From contig NZ_JAGHRE010000002.1 of assembly GCF_017743935.1 (NCBI RefSeq), positions 434,001 through 498,000 of the forward strand: a stretch of 64,000 bases of DNA, written 5' to 3'. Shown here in pieces: positions 8,978 to 18,123 of this stretch. This DNA comes from Tropicibacter sp. R16_0 (GTDB lineage: Bacteria; Pseudomonadota; Alphaproteobacteria; Rhodobacterales; Rhodobacteraceae). The notes beneath the pieces were generated by a model, which had not been told where the DNA came from, did not search any database, and was given only the letters and a program-made list of their open reading frames with translations. Within the stretch, counting starts at the first letter, position 1. Every line of letters begins with the position of its first letter. A program made the position numbers and the translations under genes.

Positions 8978-10674
8978 CCCTGCTAGACATAAACAAACTG
9001 ACGGTCGAGTTTCCGACCCGTCGCAAGGTGTTCCGCGCTGTCGATGCAGCGTCGCTCACCGTCGAACCCGGTCAGATCCATGGTCTGGTCGGGGAATCCG
9101 GGGCTGGCAAGTCCACCATCGGCGCTGCCGTTCTGGGCCTCTTGGAACGTCCCGGCCACATCACCGGCGGCGATATCGTCTTCAAAGGCGATACCATCAG
9201 TGGCCTCAATGCCGACGCCATGCGCAAGCTGCGCGGCAAGAAGATCTCGATGATCTTTCAGGATCCGCTGACCTCGCTCAACCCGCTGTTCACGGTCAAG
9301 GAGCAGCTGGTCGAGACCATTCAGGCGCATCACGATGTGTCGGATGCCGAGGCAACGCAGCGCGCGCGCGATCTGATCGACCGGGTGGGTATTCCAGATC
9401 CGGACACCCGGTTGGATCAATATCCGCATCAGTTTTCAGGCGGTATGCGCCAGCGGGTGGTGATCGCGCTTGCGCTTTGTTCTGAGCCGGATGTGATCAT
9501 CGCAGATGAACCCACCACCGCACTGGACGTGTCCGTTCAGGCTCAAATCCTCGACCTGATCAAGGAACTGGCGCGCGAGCGTCAGGTGGGCGTGATCCTC
9601 GTGACCCACGACATGGGCGTGATCGCCGAAACCACGGATGTGGTGACGGTGATGTATGCGGGCGAAGTGGTCGAAAGCGGGCCAACCGAGCAGGTCATGG
9701 GACGCCCCGAGCATCCCTACACCAAATCTCTCATCGCTGCTGTACCACGCCCTACGCTCAAGCTGCACCGTTTTCCACAGATCAGCTATGGTGGGCGCGA
9801 AACCCGCTTCGCGATCGAGGATCTGGCGCGCAACTGGCCCAAGGTGGAAAACGATCCCTCAAAACCGCTCTATGAGATCAAGGGCATCACCAAGCGGTTC
9901 CTGCAAAAACGCGGCCTGCTGCCGTGGAACCGAGAGTATTTCACGGCGGTGGATCAGGTCAGCTTTGACATCAAACCCGGTGAAGTGTTTGGCGTTGTGG
10001 GCGAGTCCGGCTCGGGCAAGTCCACCGTCGCACGGATGATCGCAGGGCTGTATCAGGTGGATGAGGGCGAGGTCATCTTTGATGGCAAAACCGTCAGCAA
10101 CCTGAGCGACAAGGCCACGCAAGAGGCGTACCGCCAGGACATCCAGATGATCTTTCAGGATCCGTTTTCTTCGCTCAACCCGCGCATGCGGGTGGACGAA
10201 ATCGTGGCCGAACCGATCCGACATCACAAGTTGATGGAAGGCAACGCTATCCAGAAACGGGTCGAGGATCTGCTCGATCAGGTGGGTCTGGGCGCATCGG
10301 CCGCGCTGAAATACCCGCATGAATTCTCGGGCGGTCAGCGTCAGCGCATCTCGATCGCGCGGGCCTTGGCAACGCAGCCCCGGTTCCTGATCTGTGACGA
10401 GCCAACGAGTGCGCTCGACGTGTCGATCCAGGCGCAAATCCTGAACATCCTCAAGGATCTGCAAGAGCATCTGGGGCTGACCATGCTGTTCATCAGCCAC
10501 GACCTGCCTGTCGTGCGCCAGATGTGCGACCGGGTGGCGGTGATGAAGGCGGGTAAGATCGCCGAAATTCAGGACACTGAATCGCTCTTTGCCAATCCGC
10601 AGACGGAATACACCCGCGAGCTGCTGGATCTGATGCCGAAGCTGGACGATCTGTCGACCGAGAACCTCGAGTAA
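8974..10674 (+). CDS. Fused dual ABC ATPase (DppD-DppF-like)
   Basis: 566-residue protein with two complete nucleotide-binding domains in tandem, powering the importer encoded upstream. Domain 1 has Walker A GESGAGKST at residues 40-48, signature FSGGMRQR and Walker B VIIADEP. Domain 2, starting near residue 290, has Walker A GESGSGKST, signature FSGGQRQR and Walker B FLICDEP. The segment between them carries the oligopeptide-ABC C-terminal extension (RPEHPYTKSLIAAVPRP). One fused polypeptide replaces the usual DppD and DppF pair, which is common in this family. It starts inside the stop of the permease gene and is followed by a strong terminator. Confidence 0.93.
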   Translation: MTLLDINKLTVEFPTRRKVFRAVDAASLTVEPGQIHGLVGESGAGKSTIGAAVLGLLERPGHITGGDIVFKGDTISGLNADAMRKLRGKKISMIFQDPLTSLNPLFTVKEQLVETIQAHHDVSDAEATQRARDLIDRVGIPDPDTRLDQYPHQFSGGMRQRVVIALALCSEPDVIIADEPTTALDVSVQAQILDLIKELARERQVGVILVTHDMGVIAETTDVVTVMYAGEVVESGPTEQVMGRPEHPYTKSLIAAVPRPTLKLHRFPQISYGGRETRFAIEDLARNWPKVENDPSKPLYEIKGITKRFLQKRGLLPWNREYFTAVDQVSFDIKPGEVFGVVGESGSGKSTVARMIAGLYQVDEGEVIFDGKTVSNLSDKATQEAYRQDIQMIFQDPFSSLNPRMRVDEIVAEPIRHHKLMEGNAIQKRVEDLLDQVGLGASAALKYPHEFSGGQRQRISIARALATQPRFLICDEPTSALDVSIQAQILNILKDLQEHLGLTMLFISHDLPVVRQMCDRVAVMKAGKIAEIQDTESLFANPQTEYTRELLDLMPKLDDLSTENLE

Positions 10675-10696
10675 CTCTGGTCACAAGACAAAACAA

Positions 10697-10731
10697 AGCC
10701 CCGCCCGACATGACATCGGGCGGGGCTTTTT
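10697..10731. terminator. Bidirectional rho-independent terminator
   Basis: A perfect 12-bp stem (10697-10708 with 10716-10727) and a 7-base loop are flanked by A residues on one side and five T on the other. It serves both the ABC operon (plus) and the UspF/TRAP operon (minus). Confidence 0.9.
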
Positions 10732-10743
10732 CATTTGAACGAC

Positions 10744-11175
10744 TTAGCGAACCACATAGACCGACACCTGCGAATGCCGCACAACGCGTGCCGCATTGGG
10801 ACCCAGCAGATAGTCCTTGAAGTCCGGCTTGTGGGCTCCGATCACAATCAGATCGCTGCCCGCCCCTTGGGCCGTTTTCAGGATCTCCTGATAGGCGGTG
10901 CCGGTGGCGACGACGTGCCTGATGTCTTCGTTCCGGTCTTCGCCCAGGGTGTCGATGCACAGACGTTGCAACTGCTCCCCGGCCTCATGCACGGCTTTCT
11001 CGTGGTGATCGGCCTCAAAGAACCCCGACACCCAGCTTTCGCCGAAATCGGGCAGCACCGTCACCACATCCAGCCGGGCCCCGTCCATGTCCGCCAGCTT
11101 GGCAGCACGGGCCAGGACAGGCCCGTCATGTTCACCGTTGCTGATGTCGATTGCACAAAGAATGGACTTGCTCAT
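10744..11175 (-). CDS. Universal stress protein, UspF-like
   Basis: 143-residue single-domain universal stress protein. It begins KSILCAIDIS and ends with a nucleotide-binding segment and tail (IGAHKPDFKDYLLGPNAARV) that resembles the UspF/UspG type rather than the classical UspA pattern. The start codon overlaps the stop of the TRAP permease gene (ATGA), with a GGAG site 8 bases upstream, so it is translationally coupled. TRAP operons for compatible solutes, such as the ectoine transporter of Halomonas, also carry a Usp gene that modulates transport. A similar regulatory role here is inference from that precedent. Confidence 0.88.
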   Translation of the reverse strand: MSKSILCAIDISNGEHDGPVLARAAKLADMDGARLDVVTVLPDFGESWVSGFFEADHHEKAVHEAGEQLQRLCIDTLGEDRNEDIRHVVATGTAYQEILKTAQGAGSDLIVIGAHKPDFKDYLLGPNAARVVRHSQVSVYVVR

Positions 11176-13781
11176 GCGGGTTCTCCTTCTTTGGCGGCAC
11201 GGCCGCGTTGCAGCATCGCGATCAGCCCCAGCAGGATCAGGGCCGGGATGTAGATCAGCTCTTTCAAGGGCTGATCCGCCGGTGCCTGGATCGAGGCGAT
11301 CTGGACCGGGTCATCGGCGTAGAAGTCAAAGGACTCCAGGCTCGATGCCACGGGCGAGCCAAACATCGGCTCATCCAGCTTCATCACGCCGTCTTCTTCC
11401 AACAGAAGCAGACCAAAGGCATCGACGCGCGCTGCGCCATCCGCTTCGGGGCCAACTGTCAGCACCAGTGTGGTTTCCTTTGTGTTGCCTGTGTCGAAAT
11501 CCGGGCCGCTGACGACCATTCGGATCTCTTTGCCCTCTTCGGCTTCACCCACCGCCTGCACGAATGCTGCCGGTTCGATGTTCTCGAACGGTGGTGCAAT
11601 GCGGTTCATGAAGAAGTCTGGCCGGAACAGCGCGAACGCCACCAGGATCAGAGCGATGCTTTCATAGATACGGCTGCGGGTGATGAAATACCCCATGGTG
11701 CCCGCCGTGAAGACAAGGATCGCGATCGTTGCCGCTATGGCCACGATTATCCCTTGCGTCCACGTTACATCAATCAACAATAGATCGGTGTTGAAGATGA
11801 AGACAAACGGCAGCGCCACGGTGCGAAGCGAGTAGAAGAAGGCGGTAAAGCCGGTCTTGATCGCATCACCACCCGACACAGCTGCCGCCGCGAAACTCGC
11901 AAGCCCCACGGGCGGTGTCACATCCGCCATGATCCCGAAATAGAACACAAAGAGGTGCACGGCGATCAGCGGCACGATCAGACCCGATTGCGCGCCCAGT
12001 TCCACAACCACGCCCGCCATCAGCGAGCTGACAACGATGTAATTTGCGGTGGTCGGCAGGCCCATACCTAGCACAAGGCTGAGCAGGCCCACCATCACCA
12101 GCATCAGGATCAGATTGCCACCCGACATGAACTCGACCAGATCGGCCATGACCTGCCCGACACCCGTCAGGGTCACGGTGCCCACGATCACACCCGCCGT
12201 GGCCGTGGCCAGGGCGATCCCGATCATGTTGCGCGCGCCGTCAATCAGGCCATTCCACAGGTCTCCGACACCTTCCATGAAGGTCGCACCCATGTTGGTC
12301 TGCCCCCGGAAGATCGCCTTGAGCGGCTTTTGCGTCAGCAGGATCACGAACAGAAGCGCGGTCGCCCAGAAGGCCGAGAGACCCGGAGACTTCTGTTCGA
12401 TCATCAGGAAGTAGACCAGAACAATGATCGGCAGCAGATAGTGCAGACCGGCCTTGTAGATCTCGGACACCACGGGCAACTCGACCTCTTTGGCGTTTGG
12501 ATCATCCGGCACCAGGTCTTCCACGCCCGAGGCAAACCACAACAGGATCACATAAGCCAAAACGATCAGGGCTGACAGCATCAGGCCCGAGGCGCCCGGC
12601 ATCATATTGACGATGAACTGCACCGGGTATTGCACGCCATAGCAAAGGCCCGCAAAACCGGCAAAGAACAGCGCCATGCCACCGATGGTCCGACCCATCG
12701 ACACGACCCGGTTGCCCAGGGTCGGCATGTTCCGTTTCACCGCTTCCAGATGCACGATGTAGACCAGCGCGATGTACGAAATCGCAGCAGGCAGGAAGGC
12801 GTGGGTGATCACCTCGACATAGGAGATGCCCACATATTCCACCATCAGGAAGGCCGCGGCCCCCATGACGGGCGGCATGATCTGACCGTTGACCGACGAG
12901 GCAACCTCGACCGAGCCGGCCTGTTCGCTAGTAAAGCCCACCCGCTTCATCAGCGGAATGGTGAAAGTGCCGGTGGTGACAACGTTTGCGATGGACGAGC
13001 CCGAGATCAGACCGGTTGCAGCCGACCCGACAACGGCGGCTTTCGCGGGACCACCACGCAGGTGACCAAGCGCGCCGAACGCCATCTTGATGAAGTAGTT
13101 CCCTGCCCCGGCCTTATCGAGCAAGGCGCCGAACAGGACGAAAAGAAAGACGAATTTTGTGGAAACACCCAAGGCGATGCCAAAGACGCCTTCGGACGTG
13201 ATCCACATGTGGCTCATCGCCTTTTTCAGGCTGGCGCCCTTCCATTGGATAACTTCGGGCACCCAGCTGGACGAACCAAAGAAGACATACGCCAGAAAGA
13301 TCGTCGCAATGATCGCCATTGCCGGGCCAAGCGCGCGGCGCGCGGCCTCGAACAGCAAAAGCAGACCGGCCAGCGCAAACCATTTGTCCACGTCATCGGC
13401 AAGACCACCGGAATCCACGATTTTCTGATAGAAGATATAACCATAGAGCGCGATACCCGCGCCCGCGATACCCATAATCCAGTCCTGGATTGGGATATAG
13501 TTTCGCGGACTTGACTTGAGCGCCGGATAGGCAGCAAACGCCAGGAACATGGCAAAAGCCAGATGGATCTGGCGAGAATTGTTAACAACGCTGCCGGGCA
13601 GAAGAACGTTCGACAATGGCGAGGCCAGAACGACCTGGAACACGGACCAGATCACAGCCACGATGGCCAGGAACAGCCCCACACTGCCAGCCGGATCACG
13701 GGCGCCCGCATCAGACGATGCGACCAGATCCTGCAGTTCTTCTTCGGTAAGCGGACGATTGCCCTGAGTGTCAGAGGCCAT
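11172..13781 (-). CDS. TRAP transporter fused permease (4TM/12TM, TAXI type)
   Basis: 869-residue inner-membrane protein combining the small DctQ-like and large DctM-like parts of a TRAP transporter, as usual in TAXI-TRAP systems. Many hydrophobic segments span residues 30 to about 700. The DctM-like core shows GAAAFLMVEYVG and the motif GMGLPTTANYIVVSSLMAG. A hydrophilic extension of about 110 residues precedes a last membrane helix near the C-terminus. The start has GGAG 7 bases upstream. It lies between its binding-protein gene and the coupled Usp gene. The solute is unknown; TAXI systems often carry dicarboxylates or amino acids such as glutamate. Confidence 0.93.
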   Translation of the reverse strand: MASDTQGNRPLTEEELQDLVASSDAGARDPAGSVGLFLAIVAVIWSVFQVVLASPLSNVLLPGSVVNNSRQIHLAFAMFLAFAAYPALKSSPRNYIPIQDWIMGIAGAGIALYGYIFYQKIVDSGGLADDVDKWFALAGLLLLFEAARRALGPAMAIIATIFLAYVFFGSSSWVPEVIQWKGASLKKAMSHMWITSEGVFGIALGVSTKFVFLFVLFGALLDKAGAGNYFIKMAFGALGHLRGGPAKAAVVGSAATGLISGSSIANVVTTGTFTIPLMKRVGFTSEQAGSVEVASSVNGQIMPPVMGAAAFLMVEYVGISYVEVITHAFLPAAISYIALVYIVHLEAVKRNMPTLGNRVVSMGRTIGGMALFFAGFAGLCYGVQYPVQFIVNMMPGASGLMLSALIVLAYVILLWFASGVEDLVPDDPNAKEVELPVVSEIYKAGLHYLLPIIVLVYFLMIEQKSPGLSAFWATALLFVILLTQKPLKAIFRGQTNMGATFMEGVGDLWNGLIDGARNMIGIALATATAGVIVGTVTLTGVGQVMADLVEFMSGGNLILMLVMVGLLSLVLGMGLPTTANYIVVSSLMAGVVVELGAQSGLIVPLIAVHLFVFYFGIMADVTPPVGLASFAAAAVSGGDAIKTGFTAFFYSLRTVALPFVFIFNTDLLLIDVTWTQGIIVAIAATIAILVFTAGTMGYFITRSRIYESIALILVAFALFRPDFFMNRIAPPFENIEPAAFVQAVGEAEEGKEIRMVVSGPDFDTGNTKETTLVLTVGPEADGAARVDAFGLLLLEEDGVMKLDEPMFGSPVASSLESFDFYADDPVQIASIQAPADQPLKELIYIPALILLGLIAMLQRGRAAKEGEPA

Positions 13782-13864
13782 AGATCATCTCCCTGTCCAA
13801 CCGCCTCGTGTCACAACACGCTGACCGGGCGGTTTCTTTTTTGACCCGTTGTCCGGGTGTGAAA

Positions 13865-13886
13865 CGAGGCGCTCATTGGCGCCTCG
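13865..13886 (-). terminator. Intercistronic hairpin between TAXI binding protein and permease
   Basis: A perfect 8-bp stem (13865-13872 with 13879-13886) has a 6-base loop, followed on the minus strand by TTTC only. It is probably an attenuator or mRNA-stabilising element lowering permease output relative to the binding protein. Confidence 0.5.
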
Positions 13887-13905
13887 CTCCGTTGGCTTTG
13901 GTGGA

Positions 13906-14874
13906 TTATTCCATCCAGCCTTTTTCTTTGTAGTACTTCACAGCACCGGGGTGCAGCGGAGCCGACAGGCCATCCTTGATCATCTCTTCAGGTGTCAGGT
14001 TGCCGAACGCGGGGTGCAGCTTTTTGAAGGCGTCGAAGTTTTCAAAGACACCGGACACCAGCGCATAAACCGCGTCGTCCGACACTTTGGCCGACGTCAC
14101 CAGGGTCGCGCCCACACCAAACGTATGGGTATCTTCCGGGTTGCCGCGATAAGTACCACCAACGATTCTGGCCTTGCGGTAGAACGAGTTTTCGTCAACC
14201 AGGCGGTCGATGCCGGGGCCATCAACGTTCACCAGAACCGAGTCACAGGCTGTGGTCGCTTCCTGAATCGAACCCGAGGGGTGACCGACAGTGTAAACCA
14301 TCGCGTCGATTTGGTTGTCACACAGAGCAGCCGACTGTTCCGCTGCCTTCAGCTCGGTCGCCAGGGCAAAATCGCTCATGCCCCATTCCTTGGCGTTCAT
14401 CACCACTTCCATGGTGCCGCGCTGACCGGACCCGGGGTTGCCGATGTTCACGCGCTTGCCTTTGAGGTCGTCAAAGTTGGTGATGCCAGCATCGGCGCGG
14501 GCAACAACGGTGAAGGGCTCGGGGTGAACCGAGAAGACGGCGCGCAGGTCTTCGAACTTGCCAGCGTCCTGGAACTTCGAGGTGCCGTTGTAAGCGTGGA
14601 ACTGCCAGTCGGACTGTGCCACGCCGAATTCCAGCTCACCTTCGCGGATGGTGTTGATGTTGTAGACCGAACCACCGGTGGATTCGACCGAGCAACGCAC
14701 GCCGTGCTCTTTGCGGCCCTTGTTCACCAGACGGCAGATCGCCCCGCCGGTCGGGTAGTACACGCCGGTCACGCCGCCGGTGCCGATGGTGATGAACTCT
14801 TCGGCGAAGGCTGCCGGAGCCATCATTGCGGTCGCCGCCAGAGCAGTCAGGCTCAGCTTGCTGTAACGTTTCAT
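13906..14874 (-). CDS. TAXI family TRAP transporter solute-binding protein
   Basis: 322-residue periplasmic binding protein with a Sec signal peptide (MKRYSKLSLTALAATAMMAP, cleavage after AFA). The family-defining start of the mature protein is ITIGTGGVTGVYYPTGGAIC, followed by SVESTGGSVYNINTIREGEL. It captures solute for the fused TRAP permease encoded just downstream. GGGAG lies 8 bases before the start codon. Two Cys near the N-terminus of the mature part and others further on may form disulfides. The substrate cannot be deduced. Confidence 0.93.
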   Translation of the reverse strand: MKRYSKLSLTALAATAMMAPAAFAEEFITIGTGGVTGVYYPTGGAICRLVNKGRKEHGVRCSVESTGGSVYNINTIREGELEFGVAQSDWQFHAYNGTSKFQDAGKFEDLRAVFSVHPEPFTVVARADAGITNFDDLKGKRVNIGNPGSGQRGTMEVVMNAKEWGMSDFALATELKAAEQSAALCDNQIDAMVYTVGHPSGSIQEATTACDSVLVNVDGPGIDRLVDENSFYRKARIVGGTYRGNPEDTHTFGVGATLVTSAKVSDDAVYALVSGVFENFDAFKKLHPAFGNLTPEEMIKDGLSAPLHPGAVKYYKEKGWME

Positions 14875-15056
14875 TTAAGAACTCCCAGTTTCTTTTTCGC
14901 TCTCGGGAGGTCCTCGTAATAACTTTCGATCCATAAGCACAAGCCCACACTTTCGTGTGAGCCACCTGCAACAGGTCAAAATATAAGAACTTTTTTCTCT
15001 CCCGATGGAAACAGGGTTTCACCCGTGCCCGCGACTTGTCAAGGCTCATTGGGAGA

Positions 15057-15119
15057 CTGCGGGGATCGTCGACCTTGGAATCTTCAAAACTGAAGACAAA
15101 ATCGGAATTTTCCCCGCAG
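15057..15119 (-). other. Long-range stem with nested hairpin upstream of the TRAP operon
   Basis: A perfect 9-bp stem pairs CTGCGGGGA (15057-15065) with TCCCCGCAG (15111-15119). The 45-base interior contains a second perfect 6-bp hairpin (15081-15086 with 15091-15096). It lies between the crotonase stop and the TRAP binding-protein start. It could be a terminator of the upstream gene (no T tract seen) or a structured leader. Confidence 0.35.
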
Positions 15120-15142
15120 GAGATGTGTAGCTACTGAACGTG

Positions 15143-16051
15143 TTAATCAGACGCCTTTGCCCGGGCTTCCATTTCACGGATCAACGCCCGTGCTTCGTCA
15201 CCTTCGGGAATCGGTCTGCCGCTGTCACGCCATTCAACGGCGGCCTTGAACCCCTCGGCCTGGGCATAGCGACGGAACCAGAGCCCTTCGGGATTGTGAC
15301 GTGTGATGCCGTCGAAGACGGTTGCCATCATCTGTGACTGCTCCAGCCCCATGGTCAGCATCACCTGGTTCACGACCATCTTGTGCATCGCCAGATGGCC
15401 CGAGGGGACACCAGCGATCCGACGGGCCATCTTCATCGTCTCGGCCTCTAGCTGATCAACTGGCACTGAGTAATTTGCCAACCCCCATTCGGCAGCTTGC
15501 TTGCCGCTGATCAAATTGCCGGTGAACATCATCTCTTTCGCGCGCGTCGGGCCTAGACGATAGGTCCACATCGCCGTCGTGGGACAGCCCCAGACGCGCG
15601 TCGGCATGTATCCGATGCGGGCATCATCCGCCATTATCAGCATATCGCAGCACAAGGCGATGTCGCTGCCGCCGGCCGCTGCGGCACCATGCACTTTTGC
15701 AATGGTGGGTTTGCGGCATTTCCACAGTGTCATGAAGTCTTCGGTGTTCTTCTTCATCACCGCGTAATCCGCGATCGGATCCCAAGGATAGCTTTCCTGC
15801 TGACACGGGTGGTCGATGTCCTGCTCAGCATAGGCCGCCAGATCATAGCCGCCACAGAACCCTTTGCCTGCCCCCTCGACCACGATGACATGCACCTGTT
15901 CGTTGTTCTCTGCCCATTCGACGGCCGCGCGAATGTCACCCGGTGTTTCATCACAAATCGCATTCAATCGTTCGGGCCGGTTCAGCAACAGGCGCGCAAT
16001 GCGGGGCTCATCCGGATCATGGTCAATTCTCAGGGTGGTGAATTCAGGCAT
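15143..16051 (-). CDS. Enoyl-CoA hydratase/isomerase family protein (crotonase)
   Basis: 302-residue crotonase-fold protein acting on an acyl-CoA. Both oxyanion-hole segments are present ([17 protein letters not shown], then [15 protein letters not shown]). The positions where classical enoyl-CoA hydratases carry two catalytic glutamates read [14 protein letters not shown] and show no Glu, so water addition is doubtful and another crotonase reaction is possible. The start is well supported by GGAGGAGAG upstream. It is apparently a single-gene unit upstream of the TRAP operon; no clear terminator separates them. Confidence 0.85.
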   Translation of the reverse strand: MPEFTTLRIDHDPDEPRIARLLLNRPERLNAICDETPGDIRAAVEWAENNEQVHVIVVEGAGKGFCGGYDLAAYAEQDIDHPCQQESYPWDPIADYAVMKKNTEDFMTLWKCRKPTIAKVHGAAAAGGSDIALCCDMLIMADDARIGYMPTRVWGCPTTAMWTYRLGPTRAKEMMFTGNLISGKQAAEWGLANYSVPVDQLEAETMKMARRIAGVPSGHLAMHKMVVNQVMLTMGLEQSQMMATVFDGITRHNPEGLWFRRYAQAEGFKAAVEWRDSGRPIPEGDEARALIREMEARAKASD

Positions 16052-16221
16052 CTCGTCTCTCTCCTCCGGGTGAATGCAGTGCCATGGTTTGGCGAGCTTT
16101 ACGGAGGGTCAATGGGGACATCGCGGAACACACCCGACGACCCGACGTCACAACGCTCGGCGGCTTTGCCGCAGGTGGGTCGCTTGACCCGGCCAAGTTC
16201 CACACGGATGGTGCGTACAAG

Positions 16222-16599
16222 ATGAGACTCGACCCACAGAAAGCACGCACTTTGGCTTTGCACGCACGGCTTGCCGGTTTGCCGGGATTGGTGGGCGTGA
16301 TCATGTTCGGGTTCTTGGTCTGGGTTTCGCCAGCCTCTTCCATGAACATGACGCTAGAGGCCGAAACACATTGCCTGACAGAGATGGAATGCCACACGTC
16401 TGACAGCGACACCGGCTGCCAGGGCCATCTTTGTGGCGCTCATCTTTCTACGACACTTGCCTCCGCATCCACGCTCCCAACGCTTGGGCCTGCTGCCGAG
16501 GCCGTTTACCGCACCTTTACTGCGGGCATTCGACCGGAGTTCGATCCGCCCCTCCTCGTCTTTGCTCGTGACCGATCCTTCCGCGCCCCTGGGCCGTGA
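16222..16599 (+). CDS. Small Cys-containing membrane or exported protein of unknown function
   Basis: 125-residue protein with one hydrophobic segment near the N-terminus (LAGLPGLVGVIMFGFLVWVS). A cluster of four Cys among His and acidic residues follows (residues 48-75, within HCLTEMEC, TGC and GHLCGAH), then a Pro-containing tail. The layout resembles small DUF2946-type proteins found near copper genes, but that assignment is tentative. It lies 113 bases upstream of a multicopper oxidase on the same strand, so a role in copper handling is plausible. The start is uncertain; a Met 27 residues further in would make the hydrophobic stretch an N-terminal signal. Confidence 0.5.
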   Translation: MRLDPQKARTLALHARLAGLPGLVGVIMFGFLVWVSPASSMNMTLEAETHCLTEMECHTSDSDTGCQGHLCGAHLSTTLASASTLPTLGPAAEAVYRTFTAGIRPEFDPPLLVFARDRSFRAPGP

Positions 16600-16626
16600 A
16601 TTTGCGAACGAACACGAGAAAACCCG

Positions 16627-16716
16627 ATGCAAACTGCTAGATTGAACAAAAGCGCGCCTGATGCGCCCACATATGCCGTGCCTGTTGTCACCACCTGTCA
16701 GAGGGCGAGACCATGA
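16627..16716 (+). CDS. Possible 29-residue leader peptide coupled to the oxidase gene
   Basis: A short open frame starts MQTARLNKSAPD and ends RARP, with its TGA overlapping the oxidase start codon (ATGA). Translational coupling is therefore possible. No homologue is known to me and the Shine-Dalgarno is weak, so it may be chance. Confidence 0.25.
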   Translation: MQTARLNKSAPDAPTYAVPVVTTCQRARP

Positions 16717-18092
16717 CAAACCCTATGAACACCCGCCTCACACGTCGCAGCTTTATGGCCTCGACTGCGGCAGCGACGCTGTTGCCTGTTGCAGCGCAAG
16801 CCTCTGTCCAGACGTTGACCGCACGGCCCGGGCAAATCCGCCTGCTGCCGGATGAATACCCCGAAACAGAGGTCTGGGGATTTGACGGACAGGTGCCCGG
16901 CCCGCTTATCCGGTTGAACCAGGGGCAAACCCTGACCCGCAGGCTGATCAACCAACTGCCTGCTCCCACCTCCGTCCACTGGCATGGTTTGCGCCTTCCA
17001 AACGCGATGGATGGCGTGCCCGGTATGACCCAGGCCGCCGTCCAAACCGGAGGGGATTTCACCTATAGCTTCACTCCACCCGATGCGGGCACCTATTGGT
17101 ACCACTCGCATCATCAATCAACCGAACAAGTGGCGCGTGGCCTGTACGGTGTGTTGATCGTGGACGAAACCGAACCGCCAGATGTGGATCACGACCTGAC
17201 CATGGTGCTGGATGACTGGCGACTGACCCAGGATGGCAAGGTATCCGAGGATTTCGATCGTCCGCACGACTGGACCCACGCCGGACGGTTGGGGAATTTC
17301 ATTCACGCCGTGACCACGCCACAGCTGAGCCGCGTGCAGAAGAACGCCCGCCTGCGGCTGCGCCTGATCAATGTGGCCACCGACCGGATCATGGAGATCA
17401 GCCTGATCGGGTTGGAGGGCAAAATCGTCGGCTTTGACGGCATGCCACTGCTGCAACCGCAAACACCCGAGCGGCTGTACATCGGACCGGCGCAACGGGT
17501 TGATCTGATTGTCGATGTCACCGCCGATGAAGGCGAAGACGCCCTGATCGCCAGCCATGAGCGCGACGGTGTCTTTGCGATTGCCGAGTTTCCCGTGTCC
17601 GGCTCAAGCACCCGGCGCGGCGAGATCCCGGCCCTGCCCGACAACCCGCATCACCGGCTGACAACGGTCAAGGATGCCCGCAAGGTCCTGCTCAAGATGG
17701 AGGGTGGCGCCATGGGCGGCCTGCGCGAGGCGACCTTCAAAGGGCAACGTCTGAGCATTCAGGACATGGTGCAACTGGGTCAGGCCTGGGCTTTCAACGG
17801 CGTGGTCGGCATGCCGGACGAGCCGCTCCTTCGCGTCAGCACGGGTGAGACGGTGATGATCGAAATGGTCAACGACACCGCCTTTGCCCACGCCATGCAC
17901 CTGCATGGTCAGCACTTCCAAGAAGTTCTGGCAGATGGCAGCTTTGGCCCCCTGCGCGACACGTTGCTGATGGCGCGCGCCGAGACGCGCACCATTGCGT
18001 TCCGCGCCGACGCGCCGGGCAAGTGGTTACTGCATTGTCATATGCTATCGCATGCCGCCGCGGGCATGCGAACCTGGCTGCATGTGACCTGA
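16713..18092 (+). CDS. Tat-exported multicopper oxidase
   Basis: 459-residue three-domain multicopper oxidase, probably periplasmic. A twin-arginine signal is at residues 10-15 (TRRSFM). Copper ligands are complete: H89 and H91 in HWHG, H131 and H133 in YHSHH, the C-terminal HAMHLHGQHF block, and H441-C442-H443 with H447 and M452, giving a type 1 site with axial Met. Such CumA/CopA-like enzymes oxidise cuprous or manganous ions or phenols using oxygen. The preceding Cys-rich protein gene supports a copper-related role (inference). The start is supported by GAGGGCGAG upstream. Confidence 0.92.
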   Translation: MTNPMNTRLTRRSFMASTAAATLLPVAAQASVQTLTARPGQIRLLPDEYPETEVWGFDGQVPGPLIRLNQGQTLTRRLINQLPAPTSVHWHGLRLPNAMDGVPGMTQAAVQTGGDFTYSFTPPDAGTYWYHSHHQSTEQVARGLYGVLIVDETEPPDVDHDLTMVLDDWRLTQDGKVSEDFDRPHDWTHAGRLGNFIHAVTTPQLSRVQKNARLRLRLINVATDRIMEISLIGLEGKIVGFDGMPLLQPQTPERLYIGPAQRVDLIVDVTADEGEDALIASHERDGVFAIAEFPVSGSSTRRGEIPALPDNPHHRLTTVKDARKVLLKMEGGAMGGLREATFKGQRLSIQDMVQLGQAWAFNGVVGMPDEPLLRVSTGETVMIEMVNDTAFAHAMHLHGQHFQEVLADGSFGPLRDTLLMARAETRTIAFRADAPGKWLLHCHMLSHAAAGMRTWLHVT

Positions 18093-18099
18093 TACGGGC

Positions 18100-18122
18100 G
18101 CGCAGGGCGAATTGCCCTGCGC
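18100..18122. terminator. Hairpin between convergent genes
   Basis: A perfect 9-bp stem (18100-18108 with 18114-18122) with a 5-base loop lies directly after the oxidase stop and before the sulfotransferase stop. There is no T tract, so it may act with Rho or as a 3'-end stabiliser. Confidence 0.4.
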
Positions 18123-18123
18123 C

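Noticed and set aside
14875-15142. A known riboswitch upstream of the TRAP operon
   Set aside because: Only nested stems are seen; no conserved core of any riboswitch class that I can recognise.
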